64,000 nt of DNA from Saprospiraceae bacterium. GTDB lineage: Bacteria; Bacteroidota; Bacteroidia; Chitinophagales; Saprospiraceae. The stretch is taken from the NCBI GenBank assembly GCA_016715405.1, contig JADKAE010000007.1, forward strand, positions 1-64,000, read 5' to 3'. The notes under the pieces are model-generated. The model was not told where the DNA came from, ran no database searches, and was given only the letters and a program-made list of their open reading frames with translations. The position numbers and the translations under genes were made by a program. Positions 23,401 to 31,691 of this stretch are shown here, one piece after another (positions within the stretch are counted from its first letter, which is position 1; every line of letters starts with the position of its first letter).

Positions 23401-23649
23401 ATTGATATATGCAGTGTCCAAATATTTGTCTAATAGAATATCGTGCCCAATCTCACCGCGGTGAACGGCCATTAATACCTGAGCATGGTGAATAGGTTTG
23501 TAATGCAGTAAGTCTCCTATTGAATTTATGCCGATGGCTTTTAAGGATTGGACTTTTTCTTCTGTCAGGGATTGCAGAATGTTAAGTGATAAAACCGCGA
23601 AAAGAGAGGATCCGCTGCTGTTGGCGTGATTGAGACTTGAAAGGGGCAT
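20457..23649 (-). CDS. Large protein of unknown function: HhH-like N-terminus, Gly/Ser-rich core, conserved tail; frameshifted
   Basis: About 1060 residues from ATG at 23649 (MPLSSLNHANSS). N-terminus has two helix-hairpin-helix-like units (VQSLKAIGINSIGDLLHYKP; LIAIEGIGAS with FGITTVRELSVFP). Then HSLALAPGESRNIAIIEW, a Gly/Ser-rich amphipathic stretch (SGWGITAGYGGGSSTGASGS), VTNYNHSHALTIQYYEVLQK, beta-rich middle, and beyond 21394 a conserved tail DTVYLPTAGVFAEAILGR, RRFWNWQDSPIP, LQNGNMF-like (VQNGNMF), ending in an acidic Glu/Ser-rich C-terminus. Frames change near 21340, 20965 and 20870. I recall similar LALAPGES / FWNWQDSPIP proteins scattered through distant phyla but know no function. 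No signal peptide. Codes just upstream of the transpeptidase-like gene. Confidence 0.65.
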
Positions 23650-23738
23650 TTTTATTAAGTTTATGGTCAAATAATTTCATATACTCTTATAGTGTCGATT
23701 TGTTACCCCTCTTTAAGCAAGAATCTTTTGCGAAAAAC

Positions 23739-23746
23739 TAACTTTG
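23739..23746 (+). promoter_or_regulatory. Putative -7 promoter element (TAACTTTG)
   Basis: Exact TAnnTTTG match 15 bases before the ATG at 23761, implying a very short leader. Confidence 0.5.
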
Positions 23747-23760
23747 TCCAAATTTCATAT

Positions 23761-24465
23761 ATGAAAACGCAGCTTTCCTTTTGTGCTTTTGCGCTGTCGC
23801 TCCTCCTGCTGGGCGCCTGCCGCAACGATAATACCCCCGCTAACCCGCAAAACGGCACAACGAATACCCCCCCGGATACTACCCAAGAACCCCAAACCGA
23901 TTCGGAAGGGGTGACCGAAGACTACGAAAATACCAACCGGGTGATCTGGCAAAAACCCGACCTGGTACTCAATCTGCTGGGCAACCTCAAAGGCAAAACG
24001 GTGGCCGATATCGGCGCAGGTACCGGCTTTTTTGCCCTGCGCATGGCCCAGAAAGCCGATAAGGTGATTGCTATCGACGTAGACCCCCGCTTTACGTCTT
24101 ACCTCGATAGCGTAAAGGTGCTCGAATTGCCCGAGCATTTGCAATCCCGACTGGAAACGCGACTGGCCGCAGCCAACGACCCCAAACTGGGAAATGAGGA
24201 GGTGGACGTGATTGTTATCGTGAATACGTTTATGTATCTGCCGCGACAGGTGGAGTACCTGCGCACGCTAAAAAAAGGACTCAAACCCGGCGGTAAGCTG
24301 CTGATTATCGATTTCAAGAAAAAACGCACACCCGTAGGGCCGCCCCTCGAGATACGCACCGACCTGCATACGGCCGAAGAAGCACTCTATAAGGCTGGCT
24401 TCCGCAATATTGTGGCCAACGATACTACCCTGGACTACCAGTATATCCTTACTGCCCAGAAATAA
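23761..24465 (+). CDS. Lipoprotein with class I SAM-dependent methyltransferase domain
   Basis: ATG at 23761: lipoprotein signal with lipobox LLGAC at residues 16-20, then a Pro/Thr/Asn linker of about 35 residues, and a Rossmann methyltransferase domain with motif I VADIGAGTGFFALRMA, motif II acidic end VIAIDVD, and motif IV-like VDVIVIVNTFMYLP, followed by LKPGGKLLIIDFKKK. A SAM-dependent enzyme outside the cytoplasm would have no obvious cofactor supply, so either the protein works inside the membrane face or SAM is imported; this is unexplained. Substrate unknown. 3' end overlaps the convergent purA by 17 bases. Confidence 0.8.
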   Translation: MKTQLSFCAFALSLLLLGACRNDNTPANPQNGTTNTPPDTTQEPQTDSEGVTEDYENTNRVIWQKPDLVLNLLGNLKGKTVADIGAGTGFFALRMAQKADKVIAIDVDPRFTSYLDSVKVLELPEHLQSRLETRLAAANDPKLGNEEVDVIVIVNTFMYLPRQVEYLRTLKKGLKPGGKLLIIDFKKKRTPVGPPLEIRTDLHTAEEALYKAGFRNIVANDTTLDYQYILTAQK

Positions 24466-25728
24466 CGTGGAGCAACTGCTCGCGCTCGGGGCCGACGGAA
24501 ACCATGCTTACCCGGGCGCCGAGGAATTGCTCCAGTCGCGCAACAAACTGCCGGGCCTGCTGCGGCATCTCTGCATAAGAACCTACTTCTTCCAGACTTT
24601 GCTGCCAGCCGGCAAAGGATTCGTATACCGGTGTAATTTCGGTCTGACACAGATCATAGGGCAATTTTGTGCTTTCTTTTCCGTCGTAGCGGTAGGCTAC
24701 CGCTGCTTTTATTTCTTCAAAGGTGTTGAGTACGTCGATTTTGGTCACCACCAACTGGGTAACTCCGTTGAGCATGAGGCTGTAGCGCAACTGGGGCAGG
24801 TCGATCCAGCCGCAGCGCCGCGGGCGGCCCGTGGTGGAGCCGAATTCATGGCCTTCGGCGCGTAGCTTATCGCCGGTGGCGTCCAGCAATTCGGTGGGAA
24901 AAGGCCCCCCGCCTACTCTTGTATTGTAGGCTTTGGTGATGCCGATGACTTCTTTGATCTGTGCAGGCGATACGCCCAGCCCCGTACAAACCCCTGCTGT
25001 GATGGTATTGGAGGAGGTGACAAAAGGGTAAGTGCCAAAGTCGATGTCGAGCATAGAACCCTGGGCGCCCTCGGCCAAAACGCGTTTTCCTTCTGCAATT
25101 GCTTCATTTATATAATATTCGCAATCAACAAGTTGTAGCGACTTAAAAAGTTCCACGCACTCCATCCAGCGTTTTTCCTCGGCTTCGAGGTCGAAGTCGA
25201 TGGGGGGATACAGCGTGGCGAGCACGAGGTGTTTGGCTTTGAGGGCGGCGTATTTGGCGGGGAAGTCGGGCGAGAGCAAGTCGCCCACGCGCAGGCCGTT
25301 GCGGCCGGTTTTGTCCATATACGTCGGGCCGATACCTTTGAGGGTAGAGCCTATTTTTCTTTGCCCTTGGCGTTTTCGGAGGCCGCATCGATATAGCGGT
25401 GGGTGGGCAGTATGAGGTGCGCTTTGCGGGATACCAACAGCCGGTGAGCATAATCGACGCCGGCATTGCGAAGGAAGTCGAGTTCGCGGGCCAGCGTGAT
25501 GGGGTCTATCACTACGCCGTTGCCGATGAGGTTGATCAGGTCGGCGCGGAAGATCCCGGAGGGGATGGTATGCAGCACGAATTTCTTTCCGTCGAATTTC
25601 AGGGTGTGCCCGGCATTGGGCCCCCCCTGGAAACGCGCAATGATATCGTAATGAGGCGCCAGGTAGTCCACTACTTTGCCTTTTCCTTCGTCGCCCCATT
25701 GCAGGCCTATGAGTACGTCTACAGCCAT
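24449..25728 (-). CDS. purA: Adenylosuccinate synthetase
   Basis: First committed step from IMP to AMP: IMP + Asp + GTP to adenylosuccinate. About 425 residues. N-terminal GLQWGDEGKGKVVDYLA is the GTP/IMP-binding loop with catalytic Asp; GGPNAGHT carries the catalytic His; GSTLKGIGPTYMDK, AEGAQGSMLDIDFGTYPFVT and STTGRPRRCGW are family signatures. A single-base change near 25360 (in GAAAATAGGC/GGCAAAG) joins the first 125 residues to the rest. Start ATG at 25728 gives MAVDVLIGLQWG. Downstream of the STAS gene and on the same strand, separated by an inverted octamer array. Confidence 0.93.
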
Positions 25729-25773
25729 GTTATTTGGTCAAAAAGATTAAGAAATTACAATCGATTGCCGGGT

Positions 25774-25901
25774 TTGAGAGGGTGGGAGAGTGGGAGGGTG
25801 AGAGGGAGGGATCATTGAAAATATCTCGTTATCTTCCTCCCACACTCCCACACTCCCACCCTCTCACTCTCTCACCCTCCCACACTCCCACACTCCCACA
25901 C
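25774..25901. repeat. Inverted array of CACTCCCA-type octamers (family E)
   Basis: Left arm 25774-25811 (GAGAGGGTGGGAGAGTGGGA words), ~27-base AT-rich centre, right arm 25837-25901 with CACTCCCA repeated and variants CCCTCTCA, CTCTCTCA. It starts immediately after the STAS stop codon and separates that gene from purA. Confidence 0.85.
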
Positions 25902-26252
25902 TCATTCCTCGGCTAAAAGCAACTGCATCGCCGTTTCCAAATCGGGGGCGATGAGAAACATAGACTTTAACTTGGTAACTTCCAGTAGCTGGAGCACTTT
26001 GGCGGATACATTGGCGATAGCCATTTTTCCGCCGGCTTCTTTCGACCGCAACATCAGGTGGATGAGCACATTTAGCCCTACGCTATTGATAAATGGCGCA
26101 TCCGTGAGGTCGACCACAAAGGTAGTGAAACCCTGGTCAATTCCGCTTTGAACGGCACTGAGAATTTCCCGGTTGATAGTTTCGCTAAGCAGGTGATGGA
26201 CATGCACGATCAGCACGCCGGGGCGTTCCACGATGGTAAAATCTTTCTGCAT
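25902..26252 (-). CDS. STAS-domain protein (anti-sigma factor antagonist-like)
   Basis: 116 residues, a single STAS domain: beta strands around VLIVHVHHLL and FTTFVVDLTDAPFINSVGLN. The Ser in INSVGL is at the position phosphorylated in SpoIIAA-type antagonists, followed by the hydrophobic helix VLIHLMLRSKEAGG. I infer a phospho-switch partner of an HPK-like anti-sigma factor or of a related regulator; no such kinase is encoded nearby. It starts 4 bases after the Fur-type gene and is in the same operon as spoT. Confidence 0.85.
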   Translation of the reverse strand: MQKDFTIVERPGVLIVHVHHLLSETINREILSAVQSGIDQGFTTFVVDLTDAPFINSVGLNVLIHLMLRSKEAGGKMAIANVSAKVLQLLEVTKLKSMFLIAPDLETAMQLLLAEE

Positions 26253-26255
26253 GGG

Positions 26256-26747
26256 TCAGGGTTTCAACAGCTCTGCTTCTTCGGCAACCGCCTCGGCTTG
26301 TTGTTTGCGGTCGCAGGCGCCGTTGCACTGCCCGTAGAGATTCAGGGAGTGGTGGGTGATGTGAAAATGGAGCAAATCGCCCATCATGTCTTTGATCTGC
26401 TGAATGCGGGGGTCGCAAAACTCCAGCACCCGCCCGCAATCTACGCAGATGAGGTGGTCGTGCTGTTTGAAGCCGTATGATTTTTCGTATTGCGCCAGGT
26501 TTTTGCCAAACTGGTGTTTTTTTACCAAATCGCAATTCACCAGTAATTCGAGGGTATTGTATACCGTGGCGCGGCTAACCCGGTAGTTCTGGTTTTTCAT
26601 GTGAATATACAGCGCCTCAGCGTCGAAGTGGTCGCTACGGCGGTATATTTCCTCGAGGATCGCAAAGCGCTCGGGCGTTTTGCGAAAGCCGTTTTTTTCG
26701 AGGTGTGCGGAAAAAATATTTTTTACTTCCTTGATGATATCGTCCAT
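26256..26747 (-). CDS. Fur-family transcriptional regulator
   Basis: 163 residues. Winged-helix N-terminus with recognition helix VSRATVYNTLELL; metal-binding segment QHDHLICVDCGRVLEF with HxH and CxxC, and a second Cys pair C-x3-C (CNGACDRK) near the C-terminus that would complete a structural zinc site. Family members sense Fe, Zn, Mn or peroxide; the sequence alone does not decide which (Fur versus PerR/Zur). It lies 9 bases downstream of spoT, unusual company that may couple stringent response and metal status. Confidence 0.9.
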   Translation of the reverse strand: MDDIIKEVKNIFSAHLEKNGFRKTPERFAILEEIYRRSDHFDAEALYIHMKNQNYRVSRATVYNTLELLVNCDLVKKHQFGKNLAQYEKSYGFKQHDHLICVDCGRVLEFCDPRIQQIKDMMGDLLHFHITHHSLNLYGQCNGACDRKQQAEAVAEEAELLKP

Positions 26748-26756
26748 TAGTTAAAT

Positions 26757-29099
26757 TTAATCTACTACTCTGGTAACACTCGAGACGTTCTTCAGGTTTT
26801 TGAGGGCTTTGATAGCCTGGTTCAACTGGTCGGTATTGGCTACAAAAAGGCTGACTTTCCCTTCAAAATAGCCCTGGTCGCCAGCGATGGAGAACTGGCG
26901 GATATTGAGGCCCAATTCGCTGGAAATATGCCTGCTGAGGCGTTCGATCACGCCGGGGCCGTCGTCTACGCCGGTGATCAGCAGGTCGGCTACGAAATTA
27001 GACCCCGTGGTGGCTATCCAGTCGGCGCGCAGGATGCGGTAGCCGTAGTTGGCCATGAGGTTGGCGGCATTGGGGCAGTTTACGCGGTGGATTTTCAGCC
27101 CGGCATTGGAAGTGAGGTAGGCGAATACATCGTCGCCCTGCACGGGGTTGCAGCAGGTGGCAAACACATAGTCGTAGCGTTCGGCGGGTTCGCCGTTGAT
27201 CAGCAGGCGGGGTTTGCCGATAATTTTCTTGTTGGAAACCGTTTTGAGCCCCTTCTCTTCGCCGTTGTCGGGGGGTTTGGGCACTTCGATAGCCAACAGG
27301 TGTCCGTTTTCTACGCGGAATTGGGTGAAAATTTCAGCAGGGCTGAACTTTTCCGCCATGATGGCGTGGTATAAGTCGAGCCGGGAGTTAAAGCCGAACT
27401 GCTTGGTAATCAGGTCTATGGCTTCGTCAAAATAATCGACTTTTTGTTTCTTGAATTTGCGCTCCAGTTCTTCTTTGCCCAATTCGGTTTGCTGGCGCCT
27501 TTCTTCTTTGAGCAGCGACCTGATCTTTCCACGGGCTTTGCCGGTGATGACGATTTTGACCCAGTCTTCGCTGGGTTTTTGGCGTTTGTCGGTGATCACC
27601 TGTACCTGGTCGCCGTTGTGCAGTTCGTGGCCCAGCGGCACCAAAAGGTTATTCACCTTGACGGCTTTGCAGTGGTAGCCGACATCGGTGTGGATGCTAA
27701 ACGCAAAATCGAGTGCCGTAGCGCCCTTCGGGAGTATACGCATATCGCCTTTGGGCGTAAATACGTACACTTCGTCATTGAAGAGGTTGTTTGATTTAAA
27801 ATCGAATAAAAATTCAACTGCGTCGCTGTTATTCGTATCGAGGGTTTCGCGCACGCTGTCGAGCCAGCGTTCGTATACATCCGATTGGTTGCCCACGCCT
27901 TTGTATTTCCAGTGGGCGGCAAAACCGCGCTCGGCGATCTCGTCCATGCGTTCGGTGCGTATCTGCACTTCCACAAAGCGCCCTTTTGGACCGATCACCG
28001 TGGTGTGCAGCGATTCGTAGCCGTTCGACTTTGCAATAGAAATCCAGTCTTTTAGTCGCTCGGGAATAGGTCGGTATACGTCGGTGACGATAGAATATAT
28101 CTGCCAGCACATCGACTTCTCTTGTTCGGGTGGCACATCCAGCACGATACGCACAGCGAAGAGGTCATAGATTTCTTCGAAGGGCACGTGTTTGGTTTTC
28201 AGCTTATTCCATACCGAATAAATCGATTTGGATCGACCGAAGCTGTGATAGCCCAGCTTGGTATTGCCTATCTGGAGCCCCTCCAGTTTTTCATTGATGG
28301 GCGCCAGGAATTCTTTGATGTATTTTTCTCGCGAGCGTTTGGTATCCTGGAGTTTGCGGGCAATTTCGGTGTATTGCTCGCGGTCTGTGATCTTCATGCA
28401 CAAGTCCAGGAATTCAGTTTTGAAGTTGTACAAGCCCAGGCGGTGGGCCAGGGGGGCGTATATATAGCTGGTTTCGGCGGCTATTTTGAGTTGCTTGTGC
28501 AGGGGCATTGACCCCAGGGTGCGCATATTGTGGAGGCGGTCGGCCATTTTGATCAATACGATGCGCACGTCTTCTACCAGCGTACTTAATACTTTTTTAA
28601 AATTTTCGGCCTGGGGGCTCTCGGCGTTGTAGGCGCTGTCTAATTTGGTAAGCCCATTCACCATCTTGGCAATATGGGGGCCGAATTTTACTTTAATATC
28701 GTCCAGGGTGACATCAGTATCTTCCACTACGTCGTGCAAAAGCGCCGCTACTACCGCAGTGGGGCCCAGTCCGATTTCTTCGGCGCAGATGCGCGCCACC
28801 GCGATAGGGTGGAGAATGTAGGGTTCGCCCGACTTGCGGCGTTGCGTACTGTGTGCCTGTACCGCCAGGTCGTACGCCATGCGGATATTGCGCCGGTCGA
28901 CGGCGTCCATTTCGGACTTAATACAGCGGAGCAATTTGAGGTATTCTTTTCGAATAAGTTTACGCTCCTCCTCCTCACTCAAGGGAAAAGGATAACTGAT
29001 CTGCTCGCTTTTCTCGCTTTCAGTTTGCTGCTGTTCCTCCTCGTCTCGGTCCAGTTCCTGCCCAACGTGTGCAGTTGTCGTATCTTCTGGTGTAATCAT
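26757..29099 (-). CDS. spoT: Bifunctional (p)ppGpp synthetase/hydrolase (RelA/SpoT family)
   Basis: Makes and degrades the alarmone (p)ppGpp. 780 residues from ATG at 29099 (MITPEDTTT); an upstream GTG is less likely. HD hydrolase domain: HPIAVARICAEE, ALLHDVVEDTD, DRLHNMRTL, intact metal ligands. Synthetase: GYESLHTTVIGP and VEVQIRTERMDEIAERG. Then TGS (VYVFTPKGDMRILPKGAT), a zinc-finger/CC region (ATCCNPVQGDDV) and a C-terminal ACT domain (SSELGLNIRQFSI). Both activities look intact. First gene of a spoT-fur-STAS operon. Confidence 0.95.
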   Translation of the reverse strand: MITPEDTTTAHVGQELDRDEEEQQQTESEKSEQISYPFPLSEEEERKLIRKEYLKLLRCIKSEMDAVDRRNIRMAYDLAVQAHSTQRRKSGEPYILHPIAVARICAEEIGLGPTAVVAALLHDVVEDTDVTLDDIKVKFGPHIAKMVNGLTKLDSAYNAESPQAENFKKVLSTLVEDVRIVLIKMADRLHNMRTLGSMPLHKQLKIAAETSYIYAPLAHRLGLYNFKTEFLDLCMKITDREQYTEIARKLQDTKRSREKYIKEFLAPINEKLEGLQIGNTKLGYHSFGRSKSIYSVWNKLKTKHVPFEEIYDLFAVRIVLDVPPEQEKSMCWQIYSIVTDVYRPIPERLKDWISIAKSNGYESLHTTVIGPKGRFVEVQIRTERMDEIAERGFAAHWKYKGVGNQSDVYERWLDSVRETLDTNNSDAVEFLFDFKSNNLFNDEVYVFTPKGDMRILPKGATALDFAFSIHTDVGYHCKAVKVNNLLVPLGHELHNGDQVQVITDKRQKPSEDWVKIVITGKARGKIRSLLKEERRQQTELGKEELERKFKKQKVDYFDEAIDLITKQFGFNSRLDLYHAIMAEKFSPAEIFTQFRVENGHLLAIEVPKPPDNGEEKGLKTVSNKKIIGKPRLLINGEPAERYDYVFATCCNPVQGDDVFAYLTSNAGLKIHRVNCPNAANLMANYGYRILRADWIATTGSNFVADLLITGVDDGPGVIERLSRHISSELGLNIRQFSIAGDQGYFEGKVSLFVANTDQLNQAIKALKNLKNVSSVTRVVD

Positions 29100-29221
29100 A
29101 ACCACGCGAATTATGCTCCTCTACTACAAAAATAACACTTTTCTGCCGAATCTTCTCGTCGGAACCGCCTGCCGGAGTGCTTTTTTTTTCATAATGCAAC
29201 TTTAATTATTTCAAAAGGTTA

Positions 29222-29229
29222 TATCTTTG
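29222..29229 (+). promoter_or_regulatory. -7 promoter element of the tRNA-Leu gene (TATCTTTG)
   Basis: Exact TAnnTTTG followed by CC, 17 bases before the tRNA. Because a tRNA must be transcribed, this is good internal support for the consensus used elsewhere in the window. Confidence 0.65.
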
Positions 29230-29246
29230 CCTCGCTTTTTTGAAAA

Positions 29247-29328
29247 GCGGGTGTGGCGAAATTGGTAGACGTACCAGACTTAGGATCTGGCGCCGCAAGG
29301 CATGGGGGTTCGAGTCCCTCCACCCGCA
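29247..29328 (+). tRNA. tRNA-Leu (anticodon TAG)
   Basis: 82-nt cloverleaf: acceptor stem GCGGGTG/CACCCGC, anticodon stem CCAGA/TCTGG with loop CTTAGGA (anticodon TAG), extended variable arm CGCCGCAAGGCAT as expected for a class II tRNA, and T-arm with GTTCGAG. CCA is not encoded. Confidence 0.96.
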
Positions 29329-29331
29329 CAC

Positions 29332-29402
29332 CTTTGGTGATTTGGTTATCCGGTTATTTGCTGATTCGAATAACCAAATCGCCAAATCACCAAATCACCA
29401 AT
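29332..29402. repeat. Inverted array of CCAAATCR octamers (family F)
   Basis: Left arm GGTGATTT GGTTATCC GGTTATTT; right arm CCAAATCG CCAAATCA CCAAATCA CCAA. It starts four bases after the tRNA and may serve as its terminator, upstream of tig. Confidence 0.8.
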
Positions 29403-29439
29403 CTTGCTATTGTATTCATCACACACAATCAGATAGATC

Positions 29440-30879
29440 ATGCCAAAAGTTGTCAGGGAAGATATTGACAATTTGAATACCGTTTTGACTGTCACTATTG
29501 AAAAGTCGGATTACCTGCCGCAGCTAGACCAACAGCTCGACAAATATCGCCGGGAGGCACATATGCGCGGTTTCCGCAAAGGCAAAGCGCCCGCCGGACT
29601 GGTGCGCAAAATGTTCGGCCAAACCCTGCTTGCCGATATCGTGACCAAGCAACTTCAGCACGAACTACAAGAATATCTTACCCAGTCGACGGATACGGAT
29701 TTTTTGGGCCAACCCCTGCCCAAAGAAGACCAGGACCGGGTCGAATTCGAGATGAGTAACCTGATCGATTATGAATTCCATTTCGACCTCGGGATAAGTC
29801 CGGTTTTTGATATAAAAGGACTCGATAATACCCAGGAGTTTGAATTGCTGGAAGTGACGGTCTCCGATGAAATGGTCACCGACGAATTAAGCCAAATGCG
29901 CGCCCGCGCTTCCCAGAATGTAGCCATAGAAAAAGCCGGGCAGGACAACGATTCGCTTTTCCTCGAATTCCAGGAAATGGATGGCGATGCAATCAATGAG
30001 GACGGTATTTCTTTCAAATTTCGCACGCTCTGGCAGGATCTCACCCCCGAGAGCCAGGCAGCCCTTGGCGCTATTCAGGTGGGCGAAAAAATTGTAATGG
30101 ATCCCTTTAAGCTCTGGCACGACAAAGACGAGCAGTTCGTCAGGCGCTATGCACTGGGACTCGAGGAGCACGATACCCGCGAAATCAACCCCGACGCTTT
30201 TGAACTTACACTACAGGAGGTATCGCGTTTCGAAGTCAGGCCCCTCGACCAGGAATTTTTCGACCTGGCCTTCGGTGAAGGCAAGGTAAGCTCCGAGGCC
30301 GAAGCGAGAGAAGAAATCCGCAACGATATCCGCAATTACTACGCGCAAGACGCCTACAACCTGCTTTTCCTCGAAGTACAGGACCGCCTGCTCGACCTCA
30401 ACGATATTCCCCTGCCCGACGATTTCCTCAAGCGCTGGATACTGGCTTCCGATGAAAAAAATACCCCCGAACAGATCGAGCTGGAATATCCCTCTTTTTC
30501 CAAAGGCTTCCAATGGACGCTCATCAAAAACAAGCTGATCAAACAATTTGAGATCGACGTGATGGAAGAAGAAATTACAGCGCGCGTGGCCGACGGTATT
30601 CGCAACATTTTTGGCAATAGCCCGTATCTTACTCCGGAACTTATGGAGAGCCTGATAGCCCGCCGGATGGAAGACGAAAAAGAGATCAACCGGATTATCG
30701 ACAGCTTATATCTCGACAAATTGAGCAAAGTGACCCGCACCCTGGTGAAGACCAAACCCAAGCCGGTCAAACTCGAAGATTACGAAGCAGCTCGCAAAGC
30801 CATCCACGACGCTATTGAGGCAAAACGCAAATCGCTGTTGCCCCAAGACCTCGAAGTGGCCGAAGAAGATCAGGATTAA
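29440..30879 (+). CDS. tig: Trigger factor (ribosome-associated chaperone, peptidyl-prolyl isomerase)
   Basis: 479 residues. The N-terminal ribosome-binding domain carries the signature GFRKGKAPAGLVRKMFG. The central PPIase-like domain is diverged, as usual in Bacteroidota, and the C-terminal part is a long helical cradle ending in an acidic tail (EVAEEDQD). Binds nascent chains at the ribosome exit. First gene of the conserved order tig-clpP-clpX, 90 bases before clpP. Intact. Confidence 0.93.
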   Translation: MPKVVREDIDNLNTVLTVTIEKSDYLPQLDQQLDKYRREAHMRGFRKGKAPAGLVRKMFGQTLLADIVTKQLQHELQEYLTQSTDTDFLGQPLPKEDQDRVEFEMSNLIDYEFHFDLGISPVFDIKGLDNTQEFELLEVTVSDEMVTDELSQMRARASQNVAIEKAGQDNDSLFLEFQEMDGDAINEDGISFKFRTLWQDLTPESQAALGAIQVGEKIVMDPFKLWHDKDEQFVRRYALGLEEHDTREINPDAFELTLQEVSRFEVRPLDQEFFDLAFGEGKVSSEAEAREEIRNDIRNYYAQDAYNLLFLEVQDRLLDLNDIPLPDDFLKRWILASDEKNTPEQIELEYPSFSKGFQWTLIKNKLIKQFEIDVMEEEITARVADGIRNIFGNSPYLTPELMESLIARRMEDEKEINRIIDSLYLDKLSKVTRTLVKTKPKPVKLEDYEAARKAIHDAIEAKRKSLLPQDLEVAEEDQD

Positions 30880-30892
30880 GACTACCCATTAA

Positions 30893-30948
30893 ACCTGGGC
30901 GTTTTCCAGGTGTTATATTATTCGATTGAGCCCTCGGGCATTTTTTTT
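30893..30948 (+). terminator. Possible attenuator between tig and clpP
   Basis: A 6-bp hairpin ACCTGG/CCAGGT (30893-30911), then GCCCTCGGGC directly followed by eight T (30930-30948). Stems are short, so read-through into clpP is expected. Confidence 0.35.
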
Positions 30949-30969
30949 ACACTATAAAGGAGAAACCTT

Positions 30970-31677
30970 ATGTTTCCAAAAGACGAATTTTTTCAATTCG
31001 CCACGCGACACCTGGGCATGAGTGGCATGCACCTTGAGCAATATGCCGAAAAAACAGCGGTAAGGGTACCCCATATCGGCAATTTTACCCCCGCAGTTAT
31101 CGAAGAACGCCCCCTTAATGCCACCGCCATCGATGTATTTTCACGTCTGATGATGGACCGCATTATTTTTATGGGCGTACCTATTGACGATTATGTAGCC
31201 AATGTGATTCAGGCCCAATTGCTCTTCCTCGAATCTAGCGACCCCAAGCGCGACATTCAGATGTTTATCAATAGCCCCGGCGGCTCTGTAATCGCCGGCC
31301 TCGGCATTTATGATACGATGCAATACGTAGCCCCCGACATCAGCACCATCTGTACCGGCCTGGCAGCTTCTATGGGCGCCGTATTACTCGCAGCAGGCAC
31401 TACGGGCAAACGCTCTTGCCTGTTCCACAGCCGGGTGATGATTCATCAGCCCCTGGGCGGTATGCAGGGCCAGGTTACCGAAATGGAGATCTACTACAAT
31501 TTGGTAAAGGAACAGCAAAAAGAGCTGTATGATATCCTGGCTTACCACACAGGGAAATCCTATGATGTGATCGAAAAGGATTGCGACCGCGATAACTGGA
31601 TGACGGGCTACCAGGCCAAAGAATACGGACTGGTTGACGAAGTACTCGAACGCAATAATCCAAAGAAAGGAAAGTAA
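30970..31677 (+). CDS. clpP: ATP-dependent Clp protease, proteolytic subunit
   Basis: 235 residues, slightly long because of an N-terminal extension (MFPKDEFFQFATRHLG). Catalytic Ser in CTGLAASMGAVLL, His in SRVMIHQPLGG, Asp in EKDCDRDNWM. INSPGGSVIAG is the substrate-site signature. Assembles as a barrel with ClpX. AAGGAGAA lies 9 bases before the ATG, a real Shine-Dalgarno, uncommon here. Intact. Confidence 0.95.
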   Translation: MFPKDEFFQFATRHLGMSGMHLEQYAEKTAVRVPHIGNFTPAVIEERPLNATAIDVFSRLMMDRIIFMGVPIDDYVANVIQAQLLFLESSDPKRDIQMFINSPGGSVIAGLGIYDTMQYVAPDISTICTGLAASMGAVLLAAGTTGKRSCLFHSRVMIHQPLGGMQGQVTEMEIYYNLVKEQQKELYDILAYHTGKSYDVIEKDCDRDNWMTGYQAKEYGLVDEVLERNNPKKGK

Positions 31678-31691
31678 ACTCCGCATAGTAC

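Noticed and set aside
24449..24465. Functional antisense overlap between the methyltransferase and purA
   Set aside because: A 17-base convergent overlap of coding ends is common in compact genomes; nothing further supports regulation.
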